Source: Nakamurella leprariae (lineage in GTDB: Bacteria > Actinomycetota > Actinomycetes > Mycobacteriales > Nakamurellaceae). From it: a DNA stretch of 64,000 nucleotides. Location: contig NZ_JAERWK010000010.1 of assembly GCF_016918035.1 (NCBI RefSeq), positions 186,001 to 250,000 of the forward strand, read 5' to 3'. Made by a program: the position numbers and the translations under genes. Numbering within the stretch: position 1 is the first letter of the stretch; every line of letters begins with the position of its first letter. A model generated the notes under the pieces. The model was not told the DNA's origin and searched no databases. It was given only the letters and a program-made list of their open reading frames with translations. This document shows positions 45,992 to 53,646 of the stretch, one piece after another.

Positions 45992-46773
45992 AGATCTCCT
46001 CGGTGCGCGGACGGGGTCCGGTGGGGCGGGACGGGGCCGCCGCCGGGCGGCGCGTCGTGGTCGCCGGCCGGCGGCTGCAGGCGGCGGTTGGTGGTCCGGT
46101 CGGCCAGTGCCGTCCCGGGCTGGTAGAGCCGGTGCTTGGCGATGTACTGCACCACCCCGTCCGGGACCAGGTACCAGACCGGTTGGCCGGACTCCACCCG
46201 CCGACGGCAGTCGGTCGACGAGATCGCCATGGCCGGCACCTCGACCAGCGTGGCCGCGCCCCGGGGCAGCGCACTGTCGCTGAGCTGGAAGCCGGGCCGG
46301 GTCACGCCGATGAAGTGCGCCATGGCGAAGACCTGGTCGACGTCCTTCCAGCTGGCGATGGCCTCCAGGGCGTCGGCACCGGTGATGAAGAACCACTGCG
46401 CGTCCGGCTCGGCGCCCCGCAGGTCGGTGAGCGTGTCCTTGGTGTACGTCGGCCCTGGGCGGTCGATGTCGACACGGGAGACGGTGAACCGCGGGTTCGC
46501 CGCGGTCGCGATGACCGACATCAGGTAGCGGTGCTCGGCCTTGCTGACCCCGCTCTTCTGGTACGGGTGACCGGTCGGGACGAAGATCACCTCGTCCAGT
46601 TCGAACCGGTCGGCGACCTCGGACGCGGCGACCAGATGGCCGTGGTGGATGGGGTCGAACGTCCCGCCCATGACGCCGATCCGGCGCCCGCCGCGGCGGT
46701 GCGCTCCGGCGGTCCCGGTCACGTGGCCGTCGCCGTCCGCCCCGGTCATCGGGGCGGTCACGGGGCCGCTCAC
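45988..46773 (-). CDS. nadD: Nicotinate-nucleotide adenylyltransferase NadD
   Basis: NadD makes deamido-NAD from nicotinate mononucleotide and ATP. The product has about 261 residues. The nucleotidyltransferase motif is [53 protein letters not shown] and the C-terminal [24 protein letters not shown] are typical. A non-conserved C-terminal tail of about 45 Pro-rich residues follows. The GTG at 46773 overlaps the proA stop as GTGA; the ATG at 46749 is an alternative that would drop eight residues. Neither has a clear ribosome site, consistent with reinitiation after proA. Confidence 0.94.
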   Translation of the reverse strand: MSGPVTAPMTGADGDGHVTGTAGAHRRGGRRIGVMGGTFDPIHHGHLVAASEVADRFELDEVIFVPTGHPYQKSGVSKAEHRYLMSVIATAANPRFTVSRVDIDRPGPTYTKDTLTDLRGAEPDAQWFFITGADALEAIASWKDVDQVFAMAHFIGVTRPGFQLSDSALPRGAATLVEVPAMAISSTDCRRRVESGQPVWYLVPDGVVQYIAKHRLYQPGTALADRTTNRRLQPPAGDHDAPPGGGPVPPHRTPSAHRGDL

Positions 46774-48146
46774 GAGGCCGACCGGGTCTGGCCGGTGCCG
46801 GTCACCACGTACTTGGTGCTGGTCAGCTCGGGCAGCCCCATCGGCCCCCGGGCGTGCAGCTTCTGGGTGGAGATGCCGATCTCGGCGCCGAACCCGAACT
46901 CGCCGCCGTCGGTGAACGCGGTGGAGGCGTTCACCATCACCGCGGCCGCGTCGACGCCGGCGGTGAACCGCTGCGCCGCGGCCAGCGACCCGGTGACGAT
47001 GGCCTCGGTGTGACCGGTGCCGTGCGCGGTGATGTGCTCGACGGCCGCGTCCAGGTCGTCCACCACCGCGGCCGCGATGTCCAGCGACAGGTACTCGGTG
47101 TCGAAGTCCTCGGCGGTCGCCGGGACGACGGCCGGGACGAGGGAGGCGTCGTCGCCGGCGGCTCCGATGACCCCGGCGATCTCGAGCACCGCCGGGTCGG
47201 CGTGCACCGTCACCCCGACGGCCTGCAGCGCCCGCACCGCCGACGGCACGAACGACGCCGCGATGTCCCGGTGCACCAGGAGGGTCTCGGCCGCGTTGCA
47301 CACAGACGGACGGCGGGCCTTGGAGTTGACCAGGATGTCGAGCGCCATCTCCAGGTCCGCGGACTCGTCCACGTAGACGTGGCAGTTGCCCACCCCGGTC
47401 TCCAGCACCGGCACGGTGGAGTGGTTGACCACGGTCTGGATGAGCCCGGCGCCGCCACGCGGAATGATCACGTCGACCAGACCGCGGGCGGTCATCAGGT
47501 GGGTGACCGACGCCCGGTCCGTGCCCGGCACCAGCTGCACCGAGTCGGCCGGGAGCCCGGCCGACTCGGCCGCCGCCTGCAGGATGTCCACGAGCACCCG
47601 GTTCGACCGGAAGGCCGACCCGGACCCGCGCAGCAGTGCGGCGTTCCCGGACTTCAGCGCAATGCCCGCCGCGTCCACGGTGACGTTCGGCCGGGCCTCG
47701 TAGATCATGGCCACGACACCGAGCGGCACCCGCACCTGGGTCAGCTGCAACCCGTTGGGCAGCACCGACCCGCGCACCACCTGACCGATGGGATCCGGCA
47801 GTCCGATGAGGGTCTGGAGTCCGCCGGCCATCGCCTCGATCCGCGACGGGGTGAGCCGGAGCCGATCGACCAGGGCCGGGCCGGTGCCGGCCGCCTCGGC
47901 GGCGGCGACGTCCTGGGCGTTGGCCGCCAGCACGTCAGCCTGCTGGGCACGCAGCGCTGCGGCCATGGCGAGCAGCGCGGCGTTGCGGACCGCACCGGAC
48001 ACCTGGGCCAGCGCCCGGGCCGCGACCCTGGCCCGCTCCGCCGTGGCCAGGACGGCCTCCCGCGAGGCTGGACCCGCTCCGTCCACGGTCGGCACTGCCG
48101 GGGCCGGCGCGGGCGCAGCGGCGGTGGTCTCGGTGCTGGCGGTCAT
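46770..48146 (-). CDS. proA: Gamma-glutamyl phosphate reductase ProA
   Basis: ProA reduces gamma-glutamyl phosphate with NADPH, the second step to proline. The product has 458 residues; a ~25-residue Ala/Pro-rich lead precedes the aldehyde-dehydrogenase-like fold. Blocks: [69 protein letters not shown] with the catalytic Cys, and [30 protein letters not shown]. The ATG start overlaps the proB stop as ATGA. Co-transcription with proB and nadD matches mycobacteria, although there the genes are spread further apart. Confidence 0.96.
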   Translation of the reverse strand: MTASTETTAAAPAPAPAVPTVDGAGPASREAVLATAERARVAARALAQVSGAVRNAALLAMAAALRAQQADVLAANAQDVAAAEAAGTGPALVDRLRLTPSRIEAMAGGLQTLIGLPDPIGQVVRGSVLPNGLQLTQVRVPLGVVAMIYEARPNVTVDAAGIALKSGNAALLRGSGSAFRSNRVLVDILQAAAESAGLPADSVQLVPGTDRASVTHLMTARGLVDVIIPRGGAGLIQTVVNHSTVPVLETGVGNCHVYVDESADLEMALDILVNSKARRPSVCNAAETLLVHRDIAASFVPSAVRALQAVGVTVHADPAVLEIAGVIGAAGDDASLVPAVVPATAEDFDTEYLSLDIAAAVVDDLDAAVEHITAHGTGHTEAIVTGSLAAAQRFTAGVDAAAVMVNASTAFTDGGEFGFGAEIGISTQKLHARGPMGLPELTSTKYVVTGTGQTRSAS

Positions 48147-49543
48147 CGCGGACTCCCTGGGTGTTCGTCGTCCGGGGCTCCGGTGCCACGGTCGGTGTCG
48201 GGATCGATGTGCTCGTCGGAGGGCTCGGCGCGGCGGTCGTCGGCCCGGTCGGGACCGGGACGGCCGCCCGGCGCGGCGCTGCTCCCGGTCAACCGGACCA
48301 GGTCGTCGGCGTGCACCACGGGGTGGCGCAGCTCCTCGGCCACGTCGGCCAGCGACCGGCCCCGGATCCCCGCGACCTCGCCGGCGTCGTGCCCGGCGAA
48401 CCCCCGCGCCACCACGACACCGTCCGGACCGATCAGCTCGATGACGTCTCCGGCCCCGAAATCGCCGTGCACGGCGATGATCCCGGCGGGCAGCAGCGAC
48501 TTGCGCCGTTCCAGCACCGCACGCACCGCACCGGCGTCCAGGGTCACCGATCCGGTGGCGTCGGCCGCGTGCCGCAACCAGAACAGCCGCGCGGAGGTGC
48601 GCCGCGCCGCGGGGGCGAACACCGTTCCGACCGCGCGGACCGTGGCCCCGGCCGTCGCGGGTGCGTCGGTGCGCAGGGCCTGGGCCGCGTCGGCGGCCGC
48701 GGCCAGCAGCACCGGGATCCCGGCTCCGGTGGCGGTGAGCGCCGACGTGAGCTTGGACGCCATCCCACCGGTGCCGACATCGCTGCCGCTGTCGGCGATC
48801 CCGATGCCCACCAGTGCCCGGGCATCCGGCACGAACGGGATGCGGGCGGACTCCGGCAGCCGGGGGTCGCCGGTGTACAGGGCGTCGACGTCGGACAGCA
48901 GCACCAGCGCCTCCGCCCCGACCAGGTGGGCGACGAGGGCGGCCAGTCGGTCGTTGTCGCCGAACCGGATCTCGGCGGTGGCGACCGTGTCGTTCTCGTT
49001 CACCACCGGCACCACCCGGTCGAACGACAACAGCCGGGCGAAGGTGTTCTGCGCGTTGCGGTAGTGCGCCCGACGCACCACGTCGTCACTGGTCAGCAGC
49101 ACCTGGCCGACCAGCACCCGGTGCCGGGCGAAGGACCCGGCGTACCGGGCCGCGAGCTGCTGCTGCCCCACCGACGCGGCCGCCTGCTGGGTGGCCAGGT
49201 CCCGGGGGCGGCGCCGCAGGTTGAGCGGGGCCAGGCCGGCCGCGATCGCACCGGAGGACACCAGCACCACGTTCGAGCCGGTGTCCACCCGGTCGGCGAT
49301 GGCGTCGACGAGGGCGTCCAGCCGGGCCGGGTCCAGGCCGCCGTGCGACGTGGTGAGCGAGGACGACCCGACCTTGACCACGATGGTCCGGGCCTGGGCG
49401 ATGCGGTGCCGCACCGACGCCTCGGTGTCGGGATCGCCGGTCACCCGGTCGGCCTCGGTGGAGTCGGCGGCGGCAGCGGCAGCGGCAGCGACGTCGGTGG
49501 CCGGCACCGCCGGCCCGGTCGACCGCAGCGACGCCGAGGTCAC
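48143..49543 (-). CDS. proB: Glutamate 5-kinase ProB
   Basis: ProB phosphorylates glutamate, the first and feedback-controlled step of proline synthesis. The product has 466 residues, longer than the usual ~370. An N-terminal Ala/Asp-rich lead (about 1-50) precedes the amino-acid kinase domain with [56 protein letters not shown] and [26 protein letters not shown]; a C-terminal PUA domain has [21 protein letters not shown]. An acidic tail (about 50 residues) ends the protein. The GTG overlaps the obgE stop as GTGA. Confidence 0.95.
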   Translation of the reverse strand: MTSASLRSTGPAVPATDVAAAAAAAADSTEADRVTGDPDTEASVRHRIAQARTIVVKVGSSSLTTSHGGLDPARLDALVDAIADRVDTGSNVVLVSSGAIAAGLAPLNLRRRPRDLATQQAAASVGQQQLAARYAGSFARHRVLVGQVLLTSDDVVRRAHYRNAQNTFARLLSFDRVVPVVNENDTVATAEIRFGDNDRLAALVAHLVGAEALVLLSDVDALYTGDPRLPESARIPFVPDARALVGIGIADSGSDVGTGGMASKLTSALTATGAGIPVLLAAAADAAQALRTDAPATAGATVRAVGTVFAPAARRTSARLFWLRHAADATGSVTLDAGAVRAVLERRKSLLPAGIIAVHGDFGAGDVIELIGPDGVVVARGFAGHDAGEVAGIRGRSLADVAEELRHPVVHADDLVRLTGSSAAPGGRPGPDRADDRRAEPSDEHIDPDTDRGTGAPDDEHPGSPR

Positions 49544-51051
49544 GACGTCGCGTCCCGATCCGAGCGGGCTTCGTCGGCGGCGGGATCCAGCCGGTCGGCC
49601 AGCAGGTCGTCGAACTCGTGCCCCTCGACCGGCAGCCCACGCCGGAGCCGGTGCAGCGCCTTGCGTTCCGCGGCGCCGATGCGGGTGTTGGGCTCCAGCC
49701 GGACGTCGCTGCCCCGGCCGCCCAGCGGCTGGTTGGCCGCGATGGCCGACACGGGTTCCCAGTCGAAGGTGACGTCGCCGATGGTGACCGGCGCCCCGGG
49801 CCGGGCACCGGCCGCGGCCAGGGCGTCCTCGACGCCGAGCCGGGCCAGACGATCGGCCAGGTAGCCGACGGCCTCGTCGTTGTTGAAGTCGGTCTGCCGC
49901 ACCCACCGCTCCGGCCGGACGCCGGAGACCACGAAGGCGCCGTCCTCCTCGGGATCGGCGGTGACGCGGAAGTGTTCCTCGTTGAACGCCTTCGGCCGCA
50001 GCACGACCCGCGCGGGCGGGGCGGCGGGACGGTTGCGCCGGTCGGCGGCGACCGTCTCGGCCAGGGCGTACCGCAGCTCGGACAGCCCCTCGTGGGTGGC
50101 CGTGGAGACCAGGAACACCCGATGACCGGTGGCCTCCAGGTCCGCCCGCACGAACTCGGCCAGCTCGCGGGCCTCCGGCACGTCGACCTTGTTCAGCACG
50201 ACCAGCCGGGGCCGGTCGGTCAGGTCGGTGGACAGCGACGGAGTGTACTGAGCGAGTTCGGCCTCCAACGCCTCGATGTCGCTGGCCGGGTCGCGGCCCG
50301 ACTCGAACGTCGCGCAGTCGACCACGTGGACGAGCACCGCACAGCGTTCGATGTGCCGCAGGAACTCCAGGCCCAGCCCGCGGCCCTGGCTGGCCCCGGG
50401 GATGAGACCGGGCACGTCCGCGATGGTGAAGACCTCGCTGCCCGCCGACACCACACCCAGGTTCGGTTCCAGCGTGGTGAACGGGTAATCGGCGATCTTG
50501 GGACGCGCGGCCGACAGCACCGAGACCAGTGACGACTTGCCGGCGCTGGGGAAGCCGACCAGACCGACGTCGGCCACCGACTTGAGCTCGAGCACGACCT
50601 CGGCCGCCTCGCCGGGCTCGCCGAGCAACGCGAAGCCGGGCGCCTTGCGGGTGCTGGAGGCCAGCGCCGCGTTGCCCAGGCCACCACGGCCGCCACGGGC
50701 GGCGACGTACGTCGTCCCGGCGCCGGTGAGGTCCGCCAGCATCTCGCCGTCCAGCCCGAGCACCACGGTGCCGTCCGGGACGGCCAGCTCCAGATCGGTG
50801 CCGTTGGCCCCGTCCCGGTGGTCGCCGGCCCCGGGACGGCCGTTGCCGCCGCGAGCGTGCGGCCGGAAGTGGAAGTCGAGCAACGTGTGCACGTTGGGGT
50901 CGACGACCAGCGTCACGTTGCCGCCGTTGCCGCCGTTGCCGCCGTCCGGCCCACCCAACGGCTTGAACTTCTCCCGGTGCACCGACGAGCAGCCGTGCCC
51001 GCCGTCACCGGCCTGCAGGTGCAGGACCGCGCGGTCGACGAACCGAGCCAT
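49540..51051 (-). CDS. obgE: Obg family GTPase (CgtA)
   Basis: An essential GTPase in large-subunit assembly and stress signalling; 503 residues. The glycine-rich Obg fold includes [20 protein letters not shown] and [18 protein letters not shown]. The G domain has [10 protein letters not shown] (G1), DVPGLI (G3) and NKVDVP (G4). The actinobacterial C-terminal OCT domain has [43 protein letters not shown] and FDWEP. GGAGG lies eight bases before the ATG. It heads the chain obgE-proB-proA-nadD-rsfS-gpgP. The usual upstream partners rplU and rpmA are absent from the next half kilobase, which instead holds G/C homopolymers. Confidence 0.96.
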   Translation of the reverse strand: MARFVDRAVLHLQAGDGGHGCSSVHREKFKPLGGPDGGNGGNGGNVTLVVDPNVHTLLDFHFRPHARGGNGRPGAGDHRDGANGTDLELAVPDGTVVLGLDGEMLADLTGAGTTYVAARGGRGGLGNAALASSTRKAPGFALLGEPGEAAEVVLELKSVADVGLVGFPSAGKSSLVSVLSAARPKIADYPFTTLEPNLGVVSAGSEVFTIADVPGLIPGASQGRGLGLEFLRHIERCAVLVHVVDCATFESGRDPASDIEALEAELAQYTPSLSTDLTDRPRLVVLNKVDVPEARELAEFVRADLEATGHRVFLVSTATHEGLSELRYALAETVAADRRNRPAAPPARVVLRPKAFNEEHFRVTADPEEDGAFVVSGVRPERWVRQTDFNNDEAVGYLADRLARLGVEDALAAAGARPGAPVTIGDVTFDWEPVSAIAANQPLGGRGSDVRLEPNTRIGAAERKALHRLRRGLPVEGHEFDDLLADRLDPAADEARSDRDATS

Positions 51052-51159
51052 GCCTCTCTCCTCCCGGCGGTGCCGGATCCGCTCCGGCCGGTTGCGTGTG
51101 GTGCAGCGCCCGGCCGGCCGACCGGGTCGCTGCCCGGTCCACCGACCGCGACAACGCAC
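51052..51159. other. Spacer upstream of obgE
   Basis: About 110 bp of ordinary GC-rich spacer containing the obgE ribosome site. No rpmA coding sequence can be found on the minus strand here, although L27 normally precedes obgE closely. Confidence 0.5.
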
Positions 51160-51295
51160 AGGGGCGGGGCCCGGCGGCCGGGGGCGCCCCGCGCGGGGGG
51201 GTGGGGGGGGGCGGGGGCGGGGGGGGGCGCCGGGGCGACCCCGCGCCCCCCCCCCGGGGGGGGGGGGGCGGGGGGCGCCCCCCGCCACCCGGGAG
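51160..51295. other. Anomalous homopolymeric G/C block
   Basis: Almost only G and C, with long single-base runs including ten C followed directly by thirteen G (51246-51268) and several runs of five to nine G. It does not resemble coding sequence, a terminator or any repeat family I know. Runs of G like these are typical of failed cycles in two-colour sequencing, so a mis-join or badly resolved gap is likely; real G-quadruplex DNA is the alternative. The change of gene content across it supports the artefact or a breakpoint. Confidence 0.7.
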
Positions 51296-51316
51296 CGGAT
51301 GAAGCCGGGCCTGTAG

Positions 51317-51405
51317 GTGGACCTGGCCACCTCCTCGGAGCGGGCCGGCTTCGACTTCCTGTTCATCGAGGACACGGCGATGATCGAGGGCACCTACCGG
51401 CGGTC
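51317..51405 (+). pseudogene. Fragment of an LLM-class flavin monooxygenase gene
   Basis: About 28 codons read [20 protein letters not shown] followed by AMIEGTY. They align with residues 38-64 of the first monooxygenase downstream (VEMARSLERGGFDYLMLEDS then SMVSDGY). Similarity stops abruptly on both sides: left at the G/C block, right at about 51400. No start region, FMN site or C-terminus is present, so this is a remnant of a third paralogue or a piece from an assembly join. It is not identical to either intact copy. Confidence 0.6.
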
Positions 51406-51611
51406 AGCGCCGCGGCAACCGCACCGCCGCTACGGCGTAACGCCACCGCAACACCGTCCCGACCAGCGAGAACGAGCCCCGAACGGGGCGTTCCGCCGCT
51501 CGACCTGCTGGTTCCCCGGAGTCCGGTCCCTCAGCCGCGACCGGCAACGGCGTAACTGGATGCTTACCGACCGGACCCGAACCCGTTTCCAAGGGTGGAT
51601 TGGATAGCAGC
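51406..51611 (+). promoter_or_regulatory. Leader of the ABC/monooxygenase island
   Basis: Non-coding stretch before the first ATPase. It holds a hairpin at 51470-51493 (GAACG..CCCC, loop GAAC, GGGGCGTTC) and two copies of ACGGCGTAAC at 51432-51441 and 51547-51556, 115 bp apart, which could be operator half-sites. The AT content rises toward TAACTGGATGCTTACC near 51554, a likely promoter area, but I cannot fix -35 and -10. No S-box or other known riboswitch core is present. Confidence 0.4.
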
Positions 51612-52496
51612 ATGGAAGCAACGCTGACCCGATCGGCCGCCGACCTCGACCTCGACCCGGCGGCCCAGAACGCCGTCGTGACCGTCCGCGACCTGCGGGT
51701 CAAGGCGGCCAACAGTCGTGGCACCAACGAGCTGCTGCACGGCGTGTCCGTGGCCGTGGCTCCCGGCACCATGCACGGCCTGGTCGGTGAGACCGGCTCC
51801 GGCAAGTCGATCACCGCGGCCGCGATCATGGGCCTGCTGCCCAAGGGGGTGACCGTCACCTCCGGCTCGATCAAGCTGGGCGACCGGGAACTGGTCGGTC
51901 TGGGCCACAACGAACTGCACGAACTGCGCGGGCCGGCCTTCGGCATGATCTTCCAGAACCCGCGCACGGCTCTGCATCCCATGTACTCGGTGGGCAAGCA
52001 GATGGGCCGGGTGCTGGCCGAGCACATGGAGCTGGGCCGCAAGGAGCGCACCGAGCGGGTGCTGCACTACCTGCGGCTGGTCGGCATCCCGGACGCCACC
52101 CGCATCGCCCACGCCTTCCCGCACGAGCTGTCCGGCGGTCTGGCCCAGCGCGTGGTCATCGCCACCTCGCTGCTGTGCGACCCCACCTTCCTGATCGCCG
52201 ACGAACCGACCACCGGCCTGGACGCCACCGTGCAGCGGCAGATCCTGGAGCTGCTGGCCCGGCTGCAGGAGGACCTCAAGCTCTCGGTCCTGATGATCAC
52301 GCACGACCTGTCGATCGTGGCGCAGTACTGCGCGACGGTCAGTGTGATGTACCAGGGCAACGTCGTCGAGGACGGCACGGTCCGCCAGGTGCTGCGCAGC
52401 CCGTCGGCGCCGTACTCCCGCAACCTGCTCAAGGCGTCCCGGCTGGAGTTCGTCACCCAGCGCGAGCGCTCCGGCCTGACGGCGATGTCGGCATGA
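51612..52496 (+). CDS. Oligopeptide-type ABC transporter ATP-binding protein (DppD-like)
   Basis: First ATPase of a peptide/nickel-class importer; 294 residues. Walker A GETGSGKS, Q-loop FQNPRTALHPMYSVGKQ, signature LSGGLAQR and Walker B LLIADEP-like FLIADEPTTGLDATVQRQI are intact, with the switch His in MITHDLSIVAQYC. The C-terminus lacks the full Cys-rich oligopeptide cap that the partner ATPase has. The ATG at 51612 is chosen; a TTG at 51600 would add four residues. It overlaps the second ATPase as ATGA. It works with the fused permease and the two lipoprotein binding proteins of the island. Confidence 0.93.
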   Translation: MEATLTRSAADLDLDPAAQNAVVTVRDLRVKAANSRGTNELLHGVSVAVAPGTMHGLVGETGSGKSITAAAIMGLLPKGVTVTSGSIKLGDRELVGLGHNELHELRGPAFGMIFQNPRTALHPMYSVGKQMGRVLAEHMELGRKERTERVLHYLRLVGIPDATRIAHAFPHELSGGLAQRVVIATSLLCDPTFLIADEPTTGLDATVQRQILELLARLQEDLKLSVLMITHDLSIVAQYCATVSVMYQGNVVEDGTVRQVLRSPSAPYSRNLLKASRLEFVTQRERSGLTAMSA

Positions 52497-53488
52497 CGCT
52501 CATCGACCAGCGGGGTCCGGCGACACCGGAGTCCCGCGACGTGGTGGTGCTGCGCAACCTGCGCAAGACCTTCCGCGGCCGGGGTGGGTCCGCCGACGTG
52601 GTGGCCATCGACAACACCTCGATGCGGATCGAGCGCGGCTCGACCCTGGGCATCGTGGGGGAGTCGGGCTCGGGCAAGTCGACGCTGGCCCGCACCCTGC
52701 TCGGGCTGATCGCCGCCGATTCGGGCGAGGCCAACGTGCTGGGCGTCAACACCGTCGGCGCGACCGAGCGCAGCCTGCGACCACTGCGGCGCAGGGCCGG
52801 CATCGTCTTCCAGGAGCCCTACGAGGCGCTCGACCCGCGGATGAAGGTCGGCGACCTCATCGGCGAGCCGCTCAAGCTGCACCGCGGTCTGCGCGGGACG
52901 GCGCTGCGGGAGCGGGTGACGGAGCTGATGCAGCTGGTCGTCCTGGACCCGGCCCTGGCCGAGCGGTATCCGCACCAGATGTCCGGCGGTCAGCAGCAGC
53001 GCACCAACATCGCCCGGGCGCTGGCCACCGAGCCGGAGCTGCTGGTGCTGGACGAACCGACCTCGGCACTGGACGTCTCGGTCCGCTCCGAGATCCTGAG
53101 TCTGCTGGTGTCGCTGCAGAACCGGCTCGACATGACCTACGTCCTGGTCTCCCACGACCTGCCGACCATCCGCGCCGTGTGCTCGCACCTGGCCGTGATG
53201 TACCTCGGCCGGGTCGTCGAGCAGGGCACCGTCGAGCAGGTGCTGGGCTCGCCGTCCCACCCGTACACCCGCTTCCTGCTCGGATCGGCGCTCTCGCTCG
53301 ATCCGGACGAGAAGACCGCCCCGCCCGCGGTGAACTCCGTCGGCCTCGACGGCAAGGTCGACCGGCGGGGGTGCTGCTTCGCCCCGCGCTGCGTGTACCG
53401 CGTCGACGAGTGCACGACCAGCATCCCGAAGCTGATGCACCGGAACACTCCGTCCGAGGCCGCCTGTCACCGCGCCGGCACCGTCTGA
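52493..53488 (+). CDS. Oligopeptide-type ABC transporter ATP-binding protein (DppF-like)
   Basis: Second ATPase, 331 residues. Walker A GESGSGKST, Q-loop FQEPYEALDPRMKVGDLI, signature MSGGQQQR and Walker B LLVLDEPTSALDVSVRSEIL are intact; the switch His lies in LVSHDLPTIRAVC. The C-terminal oligo_HPY-type cap has HPYTRFLLGSA and a Cys-containing GCCFAPRCVYRVDEC, a pattern that binds an Fe-S cluster in some DppD/DppF proteins. It is coupled by ATGA to the first ATPase. A 158-bp gap with a hairpin separates it from the permease gene. Confidence 0.93.
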   Translation: MTLIDQRGPATPESRDVVVLRNLRKTFRGRGGSADVVAIDNTSMRIERGSTLGIVGESGSGKSTLARTLLGLIAADSGEANVLGVNTVGATERSLRPLRRRAGIVFQEPYEALDPRMKVGDLIGEPLKLHRGLRGTALRERVTELMQLVVLDPALAERYPHQMSGGQQQRTNIARALATEPELLVLDEPTSALDVSVRSEILSLLVSLQNRLDMTYVLVSHDLPTIRAVCSHLAVMYLGRVVEQGTVEQVLGSPSHPYTRFLLGSALSLDPDEKTAPPAVNSVGLDGKVDRRGCCFAPRCVYRVDECTTSIPKLMHRNTPSEAACHRAGTV

Positions 53489-53522
53489 GCCAGGCACCCG
53501 CAGCAGTTCCGCTCGCCGAGAA

Positions 53523-53546
53523 CCGTCGTGCACCGGGGCACGACGG
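53523..53546 (+). terminator. Intra-island hairpin between ATPase and permease genes
   Basis: CCGTCGTGC, loop ACCGGG, GCACGACGG: a perfect 9-bp stem. In the middle of a co-directional cluster it may attenuate or protect mRNA ends rather than end transcription fully. Confidence 0.45.
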
Positions 53547-53646
53547 CAGCGTGGTGTGCCGCCCAGCGCGGCCTCGACACGCATGTCCGTCCGAACGACC
53601 GGTCCGGTCCGCCCCGCCGGGGCCGGTGAAGGGAACACCCACCACG

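Noticed and set aside
51160-51295. G/C block as a terminator or CRISPR-like repeat
   Set aside because: There are no defined arms, no repeat-spacer pattern and no regular unit; runs are irregular, as in sequencing artefact.
51317-51607. 96-codon + strand frame as an intact gene
   Set aside because: Only the first ~28 codons resemble a protein family; the rest is Arg/Pro-rich and unrelated, so it is a fragment and not a gene.
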